DNA of 64,000 nt from Phytophthora hibernalis (GCA_012656075.1 JAAKBF010000352.1:60739-124738); one strand, 5' to 3'. Positions 33,851 to 45,263 are shown, counted from the stretch's first letter. Notes: a model not told the origin generated them from the sequence alone. Program-made: numbers and translations.

Positions 33851-34729
33851 TGTAGGATCACGCAGACATTCTCACTACCAAATGGTATGAGTCCCACGAA
33901 CAACACCCGCTCCCCTTGTCAGGTCAACGAGCGTTGGATTAATACCTGAAGACCAGGAGCGATCCCTTACACCGGGTGGGCTGTAAACCCTCTCTACACC
34001 TAGGTTGTATTAGACCAACCCAATAACCTGCACCACTAGCCACGAGCGAGGCTAGTATGCAATATTGCGCTTTCGCGCGAACCCCCAGTCCCTCAGAAGG
34101 AAGGGTACCGGCTGTCAAGCCTAATACGGGTTTGCCGAGGTAAACCCTCGGCGAGTAAAATATATCTGGAACACTCGGTTCTACTATAATATACGGAGAC
34201 GGCACTCCTTGTCTCTCCCAACACTGGGCCACTCTAATCTCTTGGACTGGCCAGCAACAAACCCTCGGTCAATGCACCTTGAGTTCGCTGACAGATATCC
34301 CACGTAGCCGAGCGTATCCATACCCTAAGATAAGCTAATTAGACTTACCGAAGACGGACGTGACCCTTGGTGACTTGTGGGGAAGACTGCTGATTTATTC
34401 ATATTGATCTATGGCTCTAAAATCCTCTGTAGTCAATCCTATAGCTAGTCCTTTACGTAAATACAAATATCCAGTGTGAAACGATCCCAGTATGTGACCC
34501 CGTACCCGGCTCTATAAGACCGAGGGTACGAAACTGAAATGGGTACAAACGAGGGTTCGAACCCTCGACCGGGAATTTATTATACCCGACCGTGGCCTCG
34601 GTCACTAAACTATCGTGGTCACTGTGGCGCGGGGAATGTAATCCGCCAATCAGGGCACGCAGGTCACTTTCCTTCAACAAAGGCAACCTTGCTGACTGGC
34701 GACTGAGCGACCCAAAACTCAACACCACA
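33851..34729 (-). repeat. 5' LTR of gypsy element A
   Basis: 879 bp, TGTAGGATC..AACACCACA on plus. Nearly identical to the reverse complement of 41901-42780 (LTR of element B), more so than to its presumed partner at 22560-23443. Right flank starts ttacggctggc. Confidence 0.85.
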
Positions 34730-36350
34730 TTACGGCTGGCAACACAACAACAAATGGAATAGAACCCAACTGAAACAAGGTCAAGCTTCTGCGTGGCAAG
34801 CGTCCTCGGCTCGATTCTAGAATTAGCGGACTTCTGGCACGCCAAACAACTGTAGTCCGACACCTTATCACTGCCCTGCGAAAACACTCCACTACGTCGC
34901 GACCGCCTCAGAGCGTACCTGATTTTCTCTCCCTCGTCGCGGGACACCTGAGTGATGCCATACTTGCGAAGGTTCGCTGTCAATGTGACTATTATATGGT
35001 CTTTTTGGTGAATACCACCTGCACTAAAAGCGGCGCTGAAATTGGTGAGTGGGAAGTGAGTTCTCGTGGACACACGTATCAATGCAACGACGATGAGTGG
35101 TCGCGCACGTGTATCTTTTATCAGAGCTACAACCTGCCATGTCGGCATTTAATGCATATTGCCGAGTGTGTACATAAATTTGAAAGCCTGCCGGTATCGA
35201 GTATTTCCTCACGGTGGGATATGGAGGTGATGTCGAAGTTGGACTATCAATATAAAGACGGGGTAGGCAGTCCAAACGACGACGAAGATTGCTGGTGAGT
35301 CGCTCGCGCACGATGGTTTGACGCAGTCTGCCGATACAACTGAAGACGTTGAAGCAACATATGAAGAAGTTGAAGGAACACAAGATTCCCGGTAGACGAT
35401 CAGTGTTTGATGCAACACAAGGTGCAACACAAGATGCACCATTTGACGCGACACAGCTATCAGGTGTCCGACGATCAAACCCGCCGAAACATCGGGTAAT
35501 CTACGTCAAAATTAAGCGTCGGGAACGCGCGAACGTGGCTGTCCTGTCTTCAGAAGAGAAGTACTGCTATGCCAAAACTGCATTTGAGCCAGTAATGGGG
35601 TATATTTTAGATCTATCGAGCCCTGCGTTCTACGTAGCATTGAAAGCGTGGATAACCATTGTGCAAAGTGGTATGGATGAGGTGGGGGCGTATTCATATT
35701 CACCGGACTCAACGTCCATTGTAGATGGAAGTTGTCAGTCGGACACATCCGAAGATTCGGATGACACGACGTCAGAGACGTATGACATCGCACTAACAGA
35801 TCATACAGACACGATGAATTTTATTCGAGAAATCGAACAAAACGAACAAAGTCACTCTGTCTCTTCAGTGGGAAGCTCTTGCAAGAAGAGGCGTTGTTGG
35901 TAGAAACGTCAAGTTCATGGACAGGAGCTCTAACAGTTCTGATACTGTCGCGAACGCAAGTGTTGCAGACGCTAATAAACCCACGTTTATGACAACCAAA
36001 ACCCTGACACAGCCATGGGAGCGCGAAAACAATATCTACTAACCAAAGCAGCACCATCTAAGCCGGGTCCTGCTTACAAAGCCGTTGGCGGGGTCAAAAG
36101 TAAGAAACTTAGCAACAAAATCTGTGCGAAAGCAAGGTCGTGTTGAGATACCTCAACTTCCTCTAACAAAGCCCCGGTATAACCAGTGTAAGAAGATGAA
36201 GCAAGCGCGCATGCAGACTTCGACACAGCTGTCGCTTATTACCCTTCCTGACAAAAGCGTACCCTCGCTCTCACGAGTACTTGAGTGGGCCTCCCATACA
36301 GCAACGACGGTGAAACCCGACCCCCATCGACATTCATTTTCAATACAGTT
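34730..36350 (+). pseudogene. MULE (Mutator-like) transposase C-terminal half
   Basis: The recognisable domain is a SWIM-type zinc finger: HTYQCNDDEWSRTCIFYQSY followed by NLPCRHLMHIAE (34990-35300), with Cys..Cys and Cys-x-His, preceded by weakly readable sequence from 34760. SWIM domains sit behind the MULE DDE core and help bind transposon ends. After CW-TGA (35296-35298) the frame changes and continues as a long basic/acidic tail (35349-35903, VIYVKIKRRERANVAVLSSE; DTSEDSDDTTSETYDIA), then 36085-36354. The 5' half with the DDE core is missing, apparently removed at the LTR boundary at 34729/34730. Length of tail after SWIM (>300 residues) is unusual for MULEs. Confidence 0.6.
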
Positions 36351-36510
36351 GTAGAAAGGTCAGAAGACAAAAAAAACTCGACCCCCTACTGCGGACTTAG
36401 CTGCAATTGGTCAAAACATAATATGTCTTTTCTTTTACTTGAGTTCAAAATCACACTGAAGGGGAGTCGAGTTTTTATGGGGGGTTGAGTTTCACCGTCG
36501 TTGTCTGTAC
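36299..36510. repeat. Inverted-repeat cluster, nested MITE-like palindromes
   Basis: Two nested inverted repeats. Outer: caacgacggtgaaacccgac at 36301-36320 against gagtttcaccgtcgttg at 36488-36504. Inner: aaaaactcgacccc near 36371-36385 against ggggagtcgagttttt at 36452-36468. The outer sequence recurs at 83-102. This is probably the terminal region of the MULE family with a small element inside. Confidence 0.6.
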
Positions 36511-36885
36511 TGGTGATAGACACCACGTTGCCGAATTGTTGGCGAACTATCCTGTTATCATGGTCGACAACTTTATGGGTGCACGTGCTACACGTAGCCA
36601 CCGCGAGTTTGTCCGTAACGAGGATTTCGACTAAAATTAAGCATCTTGTCACAACGTTGGGCGCGTTGTGGAGGCGGGAAGGCAGAAAGGCCCAAGCTCC
36701 AAATACTTCGGCAAGTTGGAATCGGAGCACCCTGAAGGAACTACTGAGGAAATCACTGCTTTCTTCTCCGGGGTTCGCCAAAGTTTACAAGGTTGGCCAG
36801 ACACATTATGTTGCGCTCAAATAGTGTTTGTTGTGTCGCGTACCTCACAGCCCGGAACGACGATGACTTCCTATTTGGCCTTCCG
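36511..36885. other. Unidentified coding-like fragment
   Basis: Both strands have open frames. On plus, different frames read YPVIMVDNFMGARATRSHRE and ALWRREGRKAQAPNTSASWN. I could not place them in a family. It may be a decayed gene fragment captured by the neighbouring transposon. Confidence 0.25.
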
Positions 36886-36887
36886 GC

Positions 36888-38044
36888 TACAACTCTGCGC
36901 TCCGTACGAACCAGAAAGCTGGCTTCGCAGCCAGGAAACCTTGAGGTAACATCGCGTCGACCTTGACCTCGTGAAACTTGAGCCGACCCATGCGTACACC
37001 ACATTCGTATTCAGTTATACGCCATTGAATCCGGAAGTTGAACGACCCTTGCCCCTTTAATTCCAAAAGAACAGGGTAGAGAAAGTTTAGCGTATGCAAT
37101 ATAATTTAAATACAACCAATAAATCCACGATACCTGTTGTAGTTCGCCGCAGACTCCGACAAACAAACAACATATGCAAGTACACAAGCAACATTAGCAA
37201 GCAACATAATAAAACCAAATCAACTTACGGGAATCGATATCCTCCGCAGCTTCACAGCTCCGACTATCAATGGCATCAGCAGCACCCCGATAGCGTCATC
37301 ATCTAGACCATCGTTTGGGTTTTTGTCATTTCGTCGGCGTCGTCGCTTACATTGTCCTTGACATACACATGGGCAGCGCGAACGAACATAGTCAATAGGC
37401 GTATGAGCTCGAAGTGAATCGAGTCGCACTGCAGCAGACAGTAGCAATATAATCAAAACCATAAACGGGTATTAGTATCCATGACGTATGTTTGCCTTGT
37501 TAAGAGACTTACCAGTGACTTGATCCGAAGACGTAATGAGGCGCACCTTCTTCGCATCTTTCCCCGTGCTGAGTTTCTTCGTGCCCTTGCACGTGCCGGC
37601 TTCTTCGCGTCGTCTCCACCCGTGCTGACTTTCGCCACGTCCTTGTTCCCTGTGCCGGGCTCCTTTGTGCCCCTGCTGGGTTTCGCGCGCTCTTGCACGG
37701 CTTCTCGTCGTCCTCGTCCTTGTCGGTCGCCCTTGTCAGACTCCTTGTCGAGCTTCTCCGCGTCCTTGGTCCTCGCGCCGAGCTTCTCCGCGACATTGGT
37801 CCACGCGCCGGGATTATCCGTGTCCTTGGTCCCCACTACTGGCTTCGCCGCCACCTTGGTCCCCGCGACGGGTTTCTTCGCACCCGTGCCGGGCTTCTTC
37901 GTGCCGTCGTTGTCCTTGCCGGGCCTTAGTGGACGTGTGACTTTCAAGTGCCTTCTTCGCCGTAATTGACACATTTCTCACTCCCTTAATAGAATTGCTG
38001 GCCTTCGTGGGAGTACGCCTAGTGCGCGGCCCTTTCGTCGGCAT
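36888..38044 (-). CDS. Lysine-rich repeat protein, intron-containing, unknown function
   Basis: Candidate gene on minus. ATG 38044 begins MPTKGPRTRRTPTKASNSIK, then a repetitive Lys/Pro/Gly/Thr-rich region (KKPGTGAKKPVAGTKVAAKP; VVGTKDTDNPGAWTNVAEKL) encoded by about 30-bp DNA repeats at 37560-37920, ending KKLSTGKDAKKVRLITSSDQ in a shifted frame. A GT..AG intron (gtaagt..ctgcag, about 37510-37430) joins to VRLDSLRAHTPIDYVRSRCP and LDDDAIGVLLMPLIVGAVKL, which ends at another gtaagt donor near 37243. A last exon is proposed at about 37060-36888: GSFNFRIQWRITEYECGVRM..AKPAFWFVRSAEL-stop. At least two frame shifts occur within the repeats. It could be a nuclear, chromatin-associated basic protein; no family recognised. 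Confidence 0.35.
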
Positions 38045-38697
38045 CCTGGCTGCTTCGTCCCGTTGACAAAACAAAATGGAAGGCGGGTGAAGATCTCGCA
38101 AATGTTGTGGTTTGAGTGAAAACAATTGAAGAAAATTAGTAAGTAAAACGGGGATAAAATATTAAGCAACATAATCACCAGTATCTTGCATTCAGCCGGT
38201 TATCGTCTTATTGTGCTTATGTTGTAGTAACGACTCCGCGAGACTTGTCAAAAACCCATGTACGCGTCCGAATTTTTATCCTCACAGCGTTCATGGAGGG
38301 GGTCTTCAGGCCATTAAATTCGACTCCACAAGAAGTCATGAACACCCAACTTATCAAAACAATGAACCTAAGAACGTCCCAAACCGTACACCTTTGATGT
38401 AATGTCGGTGGTTTGCCACCACAACTACAAAATTCATGAGTGATCTCAAATGTTCCTCTTCATAGCTGCCAAAATTTACCGGGGATGTATGCTTGGATCG
38501 TGACATATAAAGTATTAATACATGTAGTAATATACTTCGTAGTACATGTACAGCGGCTTCACTAGCGAGGAGGAAATACTTTCCGAACAAGAACAACTGG
38601 ATGCCTTCGTCTGATGCAGAGGTGCAAATCGTCAGACCATATTTTCTGATAATAGACTGATCCCGAGAACAGGGCAGAATCCCGGAATTTTGGATTT
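38045..38697. other. Spacer upstream of the lysine-rich gene
   Basis: About 650 bases, AT-rich. A 133-codon minus frame (38354-38755) has no recognisable domain and atypical composition, so I do not call it a gene. Confidence 0.3.
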
Positions 38698-38943
38698 TTA
38701 AAAGTGGACGGAAAACGAGTTTATACCGGTGAAATTTGTAGATTGCCGAGTACACACTCGATCGGCACTGGCAGCTTGAAGAGCATGAGCCGAAGGCTTT
38801 GGCAACTTGTAAGCTTTCGGAGACAGCGTGCCCTCGAACGTTTCACTGCAGCCAAGGCCGCCTTGTTGCTTGGCCCCGTAGGCCGCTCCGTCCAACTCCT
38901 GTGCTCCCAGCCCGGCACTTCCTGCTGCTCCCGATTCTGCCAT
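38698..38943 (-). other. Ala/Gly-rich open frame, possible 5' end of a gene
   Basis: Minus frame beginning MAESGAAGSAGLGAQELDGA with a coding-like Ala/Gly/Ser bias; the downstream part (TFEGTLSPKAYKLPKPSAHA) looks plausible, but the frame then enters AT-rich sequence. It is divergent from the plus frame at 38984, with only 40 bp between them. No homology recognised. Confidence 0.25.
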
Positions 38944-38983
38944 TGACGCTCTAACCTGTCACTCAACCATCGATGTACAGGGC

Positions 38984-39497
38984 ATGGCAAGTCCCTCACC
39001 TATTTCCCGCCTCCCTGCACTCACGGTTCATGAGCCAAAGGCAAGCGCGTTACTTGCAATGGGCTGTACGACGCACCGCTTCGTGTACCACCCCAGCGAC
39101 GGCAAGCGCGGGACTTCAGTCAATGTGCAAATGCCACCCAACGAACTGTTCGATTTGGACATAGCGGCAACTCAACTGCCAACGAGGAAGCTTAACGGTG
39201 GGCAGCGAAAGGTACCGGGGCCCTCACCATCGACGATCCGGATGGCGAGCATTCTCACCGACGAAACTCATCAAACGTTTCCTGCGAGAGCCCATGTACG
39301 TGCACAATTTGCATGTGTGCAAGGACTTTTACTTTGAAGAAGATGGCGTCGAGACGACCGAGTTTATTTTTGGCCGGACCAAGAGCGCCAAGCTCAAAAA
39401 CGGCGTGTGTATTTCGACGATGTTGACGAACTGTTCTACGAGTATTAAGACATCGCGGAGATTATTGTGGCCTCACAGAAGGTTGGATTGGTCGTGA
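38984..39497 (+). pseudogene. Unidentified gene fragment, frameshifted
   Basis: Plus frames give MASPSPISRLPALTVHEPKA, CTTHRFVYHPSDGKRGTSVN, VQMPPNELFDLDIAATQLPT, then after a shift near 39195-39240 LIKRFLREPMYVHNLHVCKD and FYFEEDGVETTEFIFGRTKS. The reading looks like protein rather than random sequence. It could be a gene captured by a transposon. No domain assigned. Confidence 0.3.
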
Positions 39498-39596
39498 CAA
39501 ATCTGCATGAGCCGTCAGACGAAGAGAAGGCGACTAGCTAGAATGAATGCATCTAGCTGCTGCATCTTTTTTTGAAGCGTATCGTTATCATGCTTA

Positions 39597-40433
39597 TGTT
39601 GGGCTCCCGATAATGGCATTAATTGCCAAGTAAGCAGATGAAATGGTAATAGGCGGTCGCGCGTCCAGTGACGCAGCACCAAGTCAGGACAGAAGACAGC
39701 GCAGGACAGAGCAGGATGGTGGAATAGATGGTGAGGACAGCGCAGGACAGACAAATACAGCTGGACGTCGAAGGCAGCGAGGACGGACGTCGAAGGCAGC
39801 AAGGACGGACGTTAAAGGCAGCTGATGGCTGACGGGTCGTGTGGCACAGGTTGACCCGCCCGTATGAAGTGAACCCGGATACTCGAAGATCACACGTCAG
39901 TGACGGGACGTAAAGGAGGGACGACCAAGACCGAGAAGCAGCAAAAAGCAAGGGATAGCGGAGAGGCGACATTGGATCAAAGATGTGGTGTCGGCAGTGA
40001 GCCCACGAGGCCACATGCGAGCGTAGGGTAGTGAGGTAGCTCTCTTTAAGATTCGCGGCGAAGCACGCAGAGCTCACCAGCAGAAGCAGAAGCAGAAGCA
40101 GCAGGCATTTGTTGCTCGAGCTAATGACTAAATACGATAAGCGGGAGTAGTGCAGAGTTTTGGGAGCTTAGTGTCGTAGACGGGTATCAGCGGCCCCGTG
40201 AGATCGCAGGTATCAGCAGTCCTTGACGCAGTAAAAGAGCAAGAGGATATTGTATCCCCGGTAACCAGACCGGGATTGCATAAGTCCCCGGTATCAAGTC
40301 CCCATCACTCTCCCCTGGCGAACACTCGGCGAGGCATCAAGTCAGATACACCACTTTCTGGGCGTACAAGGGAAAAGTCGGCCACCAGCGCCCTACAATT
40401 TTCACGTGTAGCTAGTCGTAGGATTTAGTAGCA
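39597..40433 (+). repeat. Possible LTR remnant (TGTTGG..GTAGCA)
   Basis: Starts TGTTGGGCTCC and ends TTTAGTAGCA, followed directly by gttggtgaccgaagcc, which could be a primer-binding site. Inside are short tandem words (ggacagcgcaggacag twice and ggacgtcgaaggcagc three times at 39690-39810; cagaag triplets at 40080). Neither a second LTR nor coding sequence of the same element follows, so this is a tentative solo or truncated LTR. Confidence 0.35.
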
Positions 40434-41900
40434 GTTGGTGACCGAAGCCACCAGACACCGTCTTTGCGGCCGAGGGCAGTACTTCAGAACGGGGCAATAA
40501 CGAACGCGACATATGACTGCATGTCATTTCTCAAGCAGTCCAAAATTATGCATTAATAACACAAGACACTTTACATACATAATGGCCATTAATAGGATTA
40601 ATGCATAATGGAAAATCATCTAATCAATGCACTCGTGAACTGTCGGCGCGCCAGTCTTATGTGGGGCGGGCAGTCGTCTCCGATCATGAAAACAACTAAG
40701 TCCATTGTCTTATCAAATACACGTAAATTCAGGATTATTGCGCCTCTGCGTTGTGGGTCATGACCACACCATCCGCGTCCGACGCGGCACGTCGTCAGAT
40801 GGCTCCAGGACCGGTGTCATGACAAGTAGCGGACCTTGTGGGCCTCAAGGTGGCGATGTCGACCATCTTCGGGCTATTAATAGGAAGCAAGATCCATAAT
40901 AGAAGTTAGCGGAGAGCAGACTCGTAGCGCTCGATTTCTGGAAACACGGCGCCTGTGTTGGCAACTGGAAATGGTGAATTCGCCCATGAATAATGCGTAT
41001 GTAAAACCTCTCGCCATACATAAATGTATGTACATCCTCAAGTGACTTCCATACATTATGGGAGCAAATATATGTACATTAATTAATGGACATGTATGTA
41101 CTTATGCATTTATCGGGAGCCTGCTGTAGTGCCATTTTAAAGCTGCACTATTCAGTGAATAAACAGCTTTAGTACCCATGGCGTAAGATGTTTATGTCCT
41201 TGTAAATTCAGCGGGGTAGGTTTGATTATGCGTAAACTCGGAGTGTGTCAGGGCCAATCGTGCGGTGTCCCAGGTCTTGTCCAAATGTAACTCGCTTGAG
41301 AGCCATTGATCGGTTCTCGGGCTACGATAGCCATACACGAAGCTTGGGTGGTTCACCAACCACGGCAGCGATGCTAGCTCAGTATCAGTGATTCCCTTTC
41401 ACCCGCAAGTCGCGTCGATTCAGCCCTCGAGCGTGGGTGCTTCTACGCTGTCGAAGCCGTGCAAGAAACCGCGGCGGCGGCATCGGTCGCACCGACCGCC
41501 ACCGCACTGGCCACCGCTGTGACGAAAGCGAAGCCACGTGTGGCTGGGCTCCAGAAGAAATCGAAGGTGGTCCAGCGTCTCGTGGACCAACGCGATGATA
41601 GCGGAGATGCGCCGCCTCCGCTTCGAGGAGGGTGAGTAAAGCGCCGCCTGGATGTGCCGACGCCAAGGCGAAGTAGGCGCTGTCTTGGCAACAGTTTGTC
41701 AGTGTTCTGGCGCAGTCACAGGGTGTCGTTGTTAACCAGAAGCAGATGCAGGCACGATAAACTACTCTCCATCTCATGCTATGTGCTAATGTATTTACTG
41801 TTGTTTGGGTTTGTCAATATTCTAGTTATATCATAAATATCGCAAAGTGAAGTGCTTGTATCGGAAAGGAGACGTGGGAGGCGACAAACCAAAATTACAC
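40434..41900. other. Gene-poor, AT-rich interval with palindromic stretches
   Basis: 40540-40620 and 41010-41120 are rich in nested palindromes (atacataaatgtatgtacat, attaattaatgg, gtacttatgcat). 41390-41650 is a GC-rich block with open frames (for example KAKPRVAGLQKKSKVVQRLV on plus) without identifiable function. Confidence 0.4.
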
Positions 41901-42780
41901 TGTGGTATTGAGTTTTGGGTCGCTCAGTCGCCAGTCAGCAAGGTTGCCTTTGTTGAAGGAAAGTGACCTGCGTGCCCTGATTGGCGGATTACATTCCCGC
42001 GCCACAGTGACCACGATAGTTTAGTGACCGAGGCCACGGTCGGGTATAATAAATTCCCGGTCGAGGGTTCGAACCCTCGTTTGTACCCATTTCAGTTTCG
42101 TACCCTCGGTCTTATAGAGCCGGGTACGGGGTCACATACTGGGATCGTTTCACACTGGATATTTGTATTTACGTAAAGGACTAGCTATAGGATTGACTAC
42201 AGAGGATTTTAGAGCCATAGATCAATATGAATAAATCAGCAGTCTTCCCCACAAGTCACCAAGGGTCACGTCCGTCTTCGGTAAGTCTAATTAGCTTATC
42301 TTAGGGTATGGATACGCTCGGCTACGTGGGATATCTGTCAGCGAACTCAAGGTGCATTGACCGAGGGTTTGTTGCTGGCCAGTCAAGAGATTAGAGTGGC
42401 CCAGTGTTGGGAGAGACAAGGAGTGCCGTCTCCGTATATTATAGTAGAACCGAGTGTTCCAGATATATTTTACTCGCCGAGGGTTTACCTCGGCAAACCC
42501 GTGTTAGGCTTGACAGCCGGTACCCTTCCTTCTGAGGGACTGCGGGGGTTCGCGCGAAAGCGCAATATTGCATACTAGCCCTCGCTCGTGGCTAGTGGTG
42601 CAGGTTATTGGGTTGGTCTAATACAACCTAGGTGTAGAGAGGGTTTACAGCCCACCCGGTGTAAGGGATCGTTCCTGGTCTTCAGGTATTAATCCAACGC
42701 TCGTTGACCTGACAAGGGGAGCGGGTGTTGTTCGTGGGACTCATACCATTTGGTAGTGAGAATGTCTGCGTGATCCTACA
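41901..42780 (+). repeat. 5' LTR of gypsy element B
   Basis: 880 bp from TGTGGTATTGAG to GATCCTACA, TG..CA bounded, exact-inverse relative of 33851-34729 with very few differences. Confidence 0.85.
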
Positions 42781-42787
42781 CGTCAAC

Positions 42788-42804
42788 TGGTGCCGCGACC
42801 CAGG
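42788..42804 (+). other. Primer-binding site of gypsy element B
   Basis: tggtgccgcgacccagg, 7 bases after the LTR; identical to that of element A. Confidence 0.6.
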
Positions 42805-42918
42805 ATTGGGAGTGGCTTTCTGTGTGTCTTGGTTGTATTCAGCTTCTTACCCCGGCGAGCATTCGAAGAGAGAAGAGAATAAGGTGGCGAAAGAAGCGAA
42901 GTCAGCGGTAACACACCC

Positions 42919-45263
42919 ATGAAGTCGAGCGGAGGGCGCACCAAGGTTTCGGTGCGATCTGGTCTAGTGTTGGTGAACCCAAGCACTTTGGAGTCGATCA
43001 ATGAACGTTTTGATGAGCGGATGGACTACGCTGAAGACAAAGAAGGTGATGAAGACGATAACCTGGAAGTATCGACAGCAATGTCCCAGGTTTCGAAAGC
43101 CGCTACCGTCTCGCCAGGACGCAGCGGAGGTAAGGTCGCTCGCGCGAAACGTCACCGAGGGGTTAAAGAAGTGGCCGGACCTGAACCAGCTCACTGTAGG
43201 GTAGGGAAATCCAGATTTTGGGTGACTCTACACTAGGAGTACTAAGCTAGACCAGTGGGTACATCGCACTCAAGAGGATAAGAGGGTACACCACCAAGTG
43301 GGTACGCCGGCGAGTGGATACATCACTCAACAAGGAATTGAACTAAACGGGAACCGCACTTAGCTGGACTCAGCGAATGACGGACTCAGCGATGGACGCA
43401 CTCGGCGATAACCGACTCGACGAATGTTGGACTCGGCGAAAGTCGACTTGGCGAGAATATTCCTCGAGGAAGATACCCCAACTAGGGGATAAATCAGGAT
43501 CTGGGTGAAGGGTAGCGGGGATATCTTCACGAATCCGTTTCATTAGATATTTGTAAAGGACCGATAGGAGACCATAGGAAGAGCCCGAAGGGAGCTCTCC
43601 GAAGACATAGAGATAACAATCAGAGCAGAATCTTCTAAGTCAAAAACAGCGTACCCTTTTCAGGTAAGTCCATGCGTGGGATGGATTATGTCTGCTGTCG
43701 TTCCCAGAGGCATACCTTGTAGGGCCGTCTGGTAGCGCCAAGAGATCAGGTCGGCCCGGAGTGGGCACTTCTCGCTACCAAGCGAAGAAGTCTCGTCGAT
43801 TTGACGAGCCGGTGGGTCTGCACAACCCAGGACACCGTAACCTCCTAGCTGCACGTAATTTGCGTCTGGTCACCGGTAAGCGCTGGCGCGCTGTCGCCCA
43901 TCCTTTGGTGGAGGGAACAGGTTTAGCACGGAACTGCCCGCTCAGGCAAGTCTCTGAAGAGTTTCGAGCTTGGTACTTGTTGGGAACAACACTCAACTGA
44001 ACCCCGGCTGGGGAGAACCGCAAAGGGAACCGACAGGAACCCTGCGCAAGCCCAACATCGCCGACCTGACTCGGCGAATTGTTGTGCTGTTGCGTACAAG
44101 CCGATCTAACGACGTTTTCTGTGAAACACAACACCACATCACGGGGACAACGACGATGGACTGGACGATCTCCGATTGCTGACGATGACCGAGGACGCGA
44201 GTTCTCTGTCGACCTGTAGTCGGCCTCCCGTTAATGGGGACACTACGACTGCCAACAAGGTTTTGGGTCGATGTATGGACGTAATGATGTCGAAGATCAA
44301 GTGGATGCGTGCCTTCGCGCCAAAGTCCCTTCGACAGGCCGTCTGGATGGAGCTCGGGGCGGAACTCGTCGTTCCGGTGGAATCATGGAGTACCCAACAG
44401 GTAGCCGAGGACACGGTGCAACTGTTCCGTGCTATGGGTTGCGAGCCTCAAGCGCTACCCACCGAGGCCAACCTTCAGGTTGGGCGATCGAAGACGCTGC
44501 ATTCTCTTTTCGCAAGTGGAAGCAGAAACTTCGGACAGTCTTTGGGGTGCCCGAGTCTGGCTTCAACCGTCGGTCGAGCCTCCTGCGTACGGCTGAACAG
44601 GCCGGTCCGTCAAGAATCCCGTTACCGACAACTCCGGGGACAGCTGGAGAAGTCGGCCAACTCGGGAAATATTCTCGGCGAAGAGAACCGCGTCAGGGTA
44701 CTTCCAAGACTTGCACATGGTGACGTCGGTCGACAGACCGCACTGAGCGACTGGAAAACTCACGAGCGTACGCGGACTGCGCAGACTGCGGGTCGAAGCA
44801 CGGGGTGGACGACGAGTCGGCGTCTTAATATGCCTGACGACGACTCTTTCGACGTAGAGATCCATGGAGGTGACGTGGCTGGAGATTGGGCACGTCAAAT
44901 TCGTGAACTCAGTTCGATGGAGAACGAGAAGTCCGCACTGAGGCTTGAAATTGCCACGCACCTCCCGTTGTGTAACATCAATCATTATCTCGGCCTCCGA
45001 GCCAAGAGAGAAGATGGCTCCGAGCCTTCATCTATGAGATGAAGGGAACGCATATGCCACCAAACCAGTGGTGCATGGCGTTCGGACTGAGCCTGCAAAA
45101 CGGCGCTCTACACTGGTACCGGCAACTCCCACGGAAGACGAGACGGACGTGGAAGTTGCTGAGTGATGCGTTCGTCAAATACTACTGTTCCCATTTAAAT
45201 CAATCCGCGAAGGCACGATATTACTCGGCGAGACGTGAGGAGAAGGAACACGTCTGCGATTAG
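42919..45263 (+). pseudogene. gag of gypsy element B
   Basis: Structural Gag. Leader frame 42919-43236 (KSSGGRTKVSVRSGLVLVNP) is followed by a non-coding interval (43237-43760) with reiterated TCGGCGA words, then a frame 43761-44000 (FDEPVGLHNPGHRNLLAARN) of unknown role. The capsid lies at 44176-45042 (KIKWMRAFAPKSLRQAVWME; KWKQKLRTVFGVPESGFNRR) and 45039-45263 (FGLSLQNGALHWYRQLPRKT; FVKYYCSHLNQSAKARYYSA). The frame shifts near 44480 and overlaps by ATGA at 45039-45042. Confidence 0.7.

Larger units (their letters stand above)
22560..34729 (-). mobile_element. Ty3/gypsy LTR retrotransposon A with antisense accessory gene
   Basis: Minus-oriented element: 5' LTR 34729-33851, primer-binding site 33843-33827, gag, zinc knuckle, protease, RT, RNase H remnant, integrase, then a plus-strand gene, a purine-rich tract (rev. 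comp. of 23444-23460, ggaagttcgggggcagt) and 3' LTR 23443-22560. The order PR-RT-IN defines Ty3/gypsy. All pol domains are fragmentary, so it is defective. Flanks differ: Harbinger gene on one side and MULE gene on the other, with no matching 5-bp duplication (ttgtc-g against ttacg). The two LTRs differ at many sites, so this may be a recombinant between two insertions. Confidence 0.8.

Noticed and set aside
37220..37462. Small secreted cysteine-containing protein starting MVLIILLLSAAVRL
   Set aside because: The apparent signal peptide is the intron sequence ending ctgcag; splicing makes this an internal exon of the lysine-rich gene.
37600..37920. Plus-strand Leu/Val/Pro-rich open frames opposite the lysine-rich gene
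   Set aside because: They are mirror frames of the repeats on the other strand; only the minus strand has introns and a sensible start.
39690..40110. CRISPR-like direct repeats (ggacagcgcaggacag, ggacgtcgaaggcagc)
   Set aside because: Too few, irregularly spaced and in eukaryotic transposon sequence; they look like short tandem slippage.
41010..41120. Replication-origin-like palindromic AT-rich stretch
   Set aside because: Simple tacatgta palindromes are common in AT-rich spacers; no evidence for origin function.
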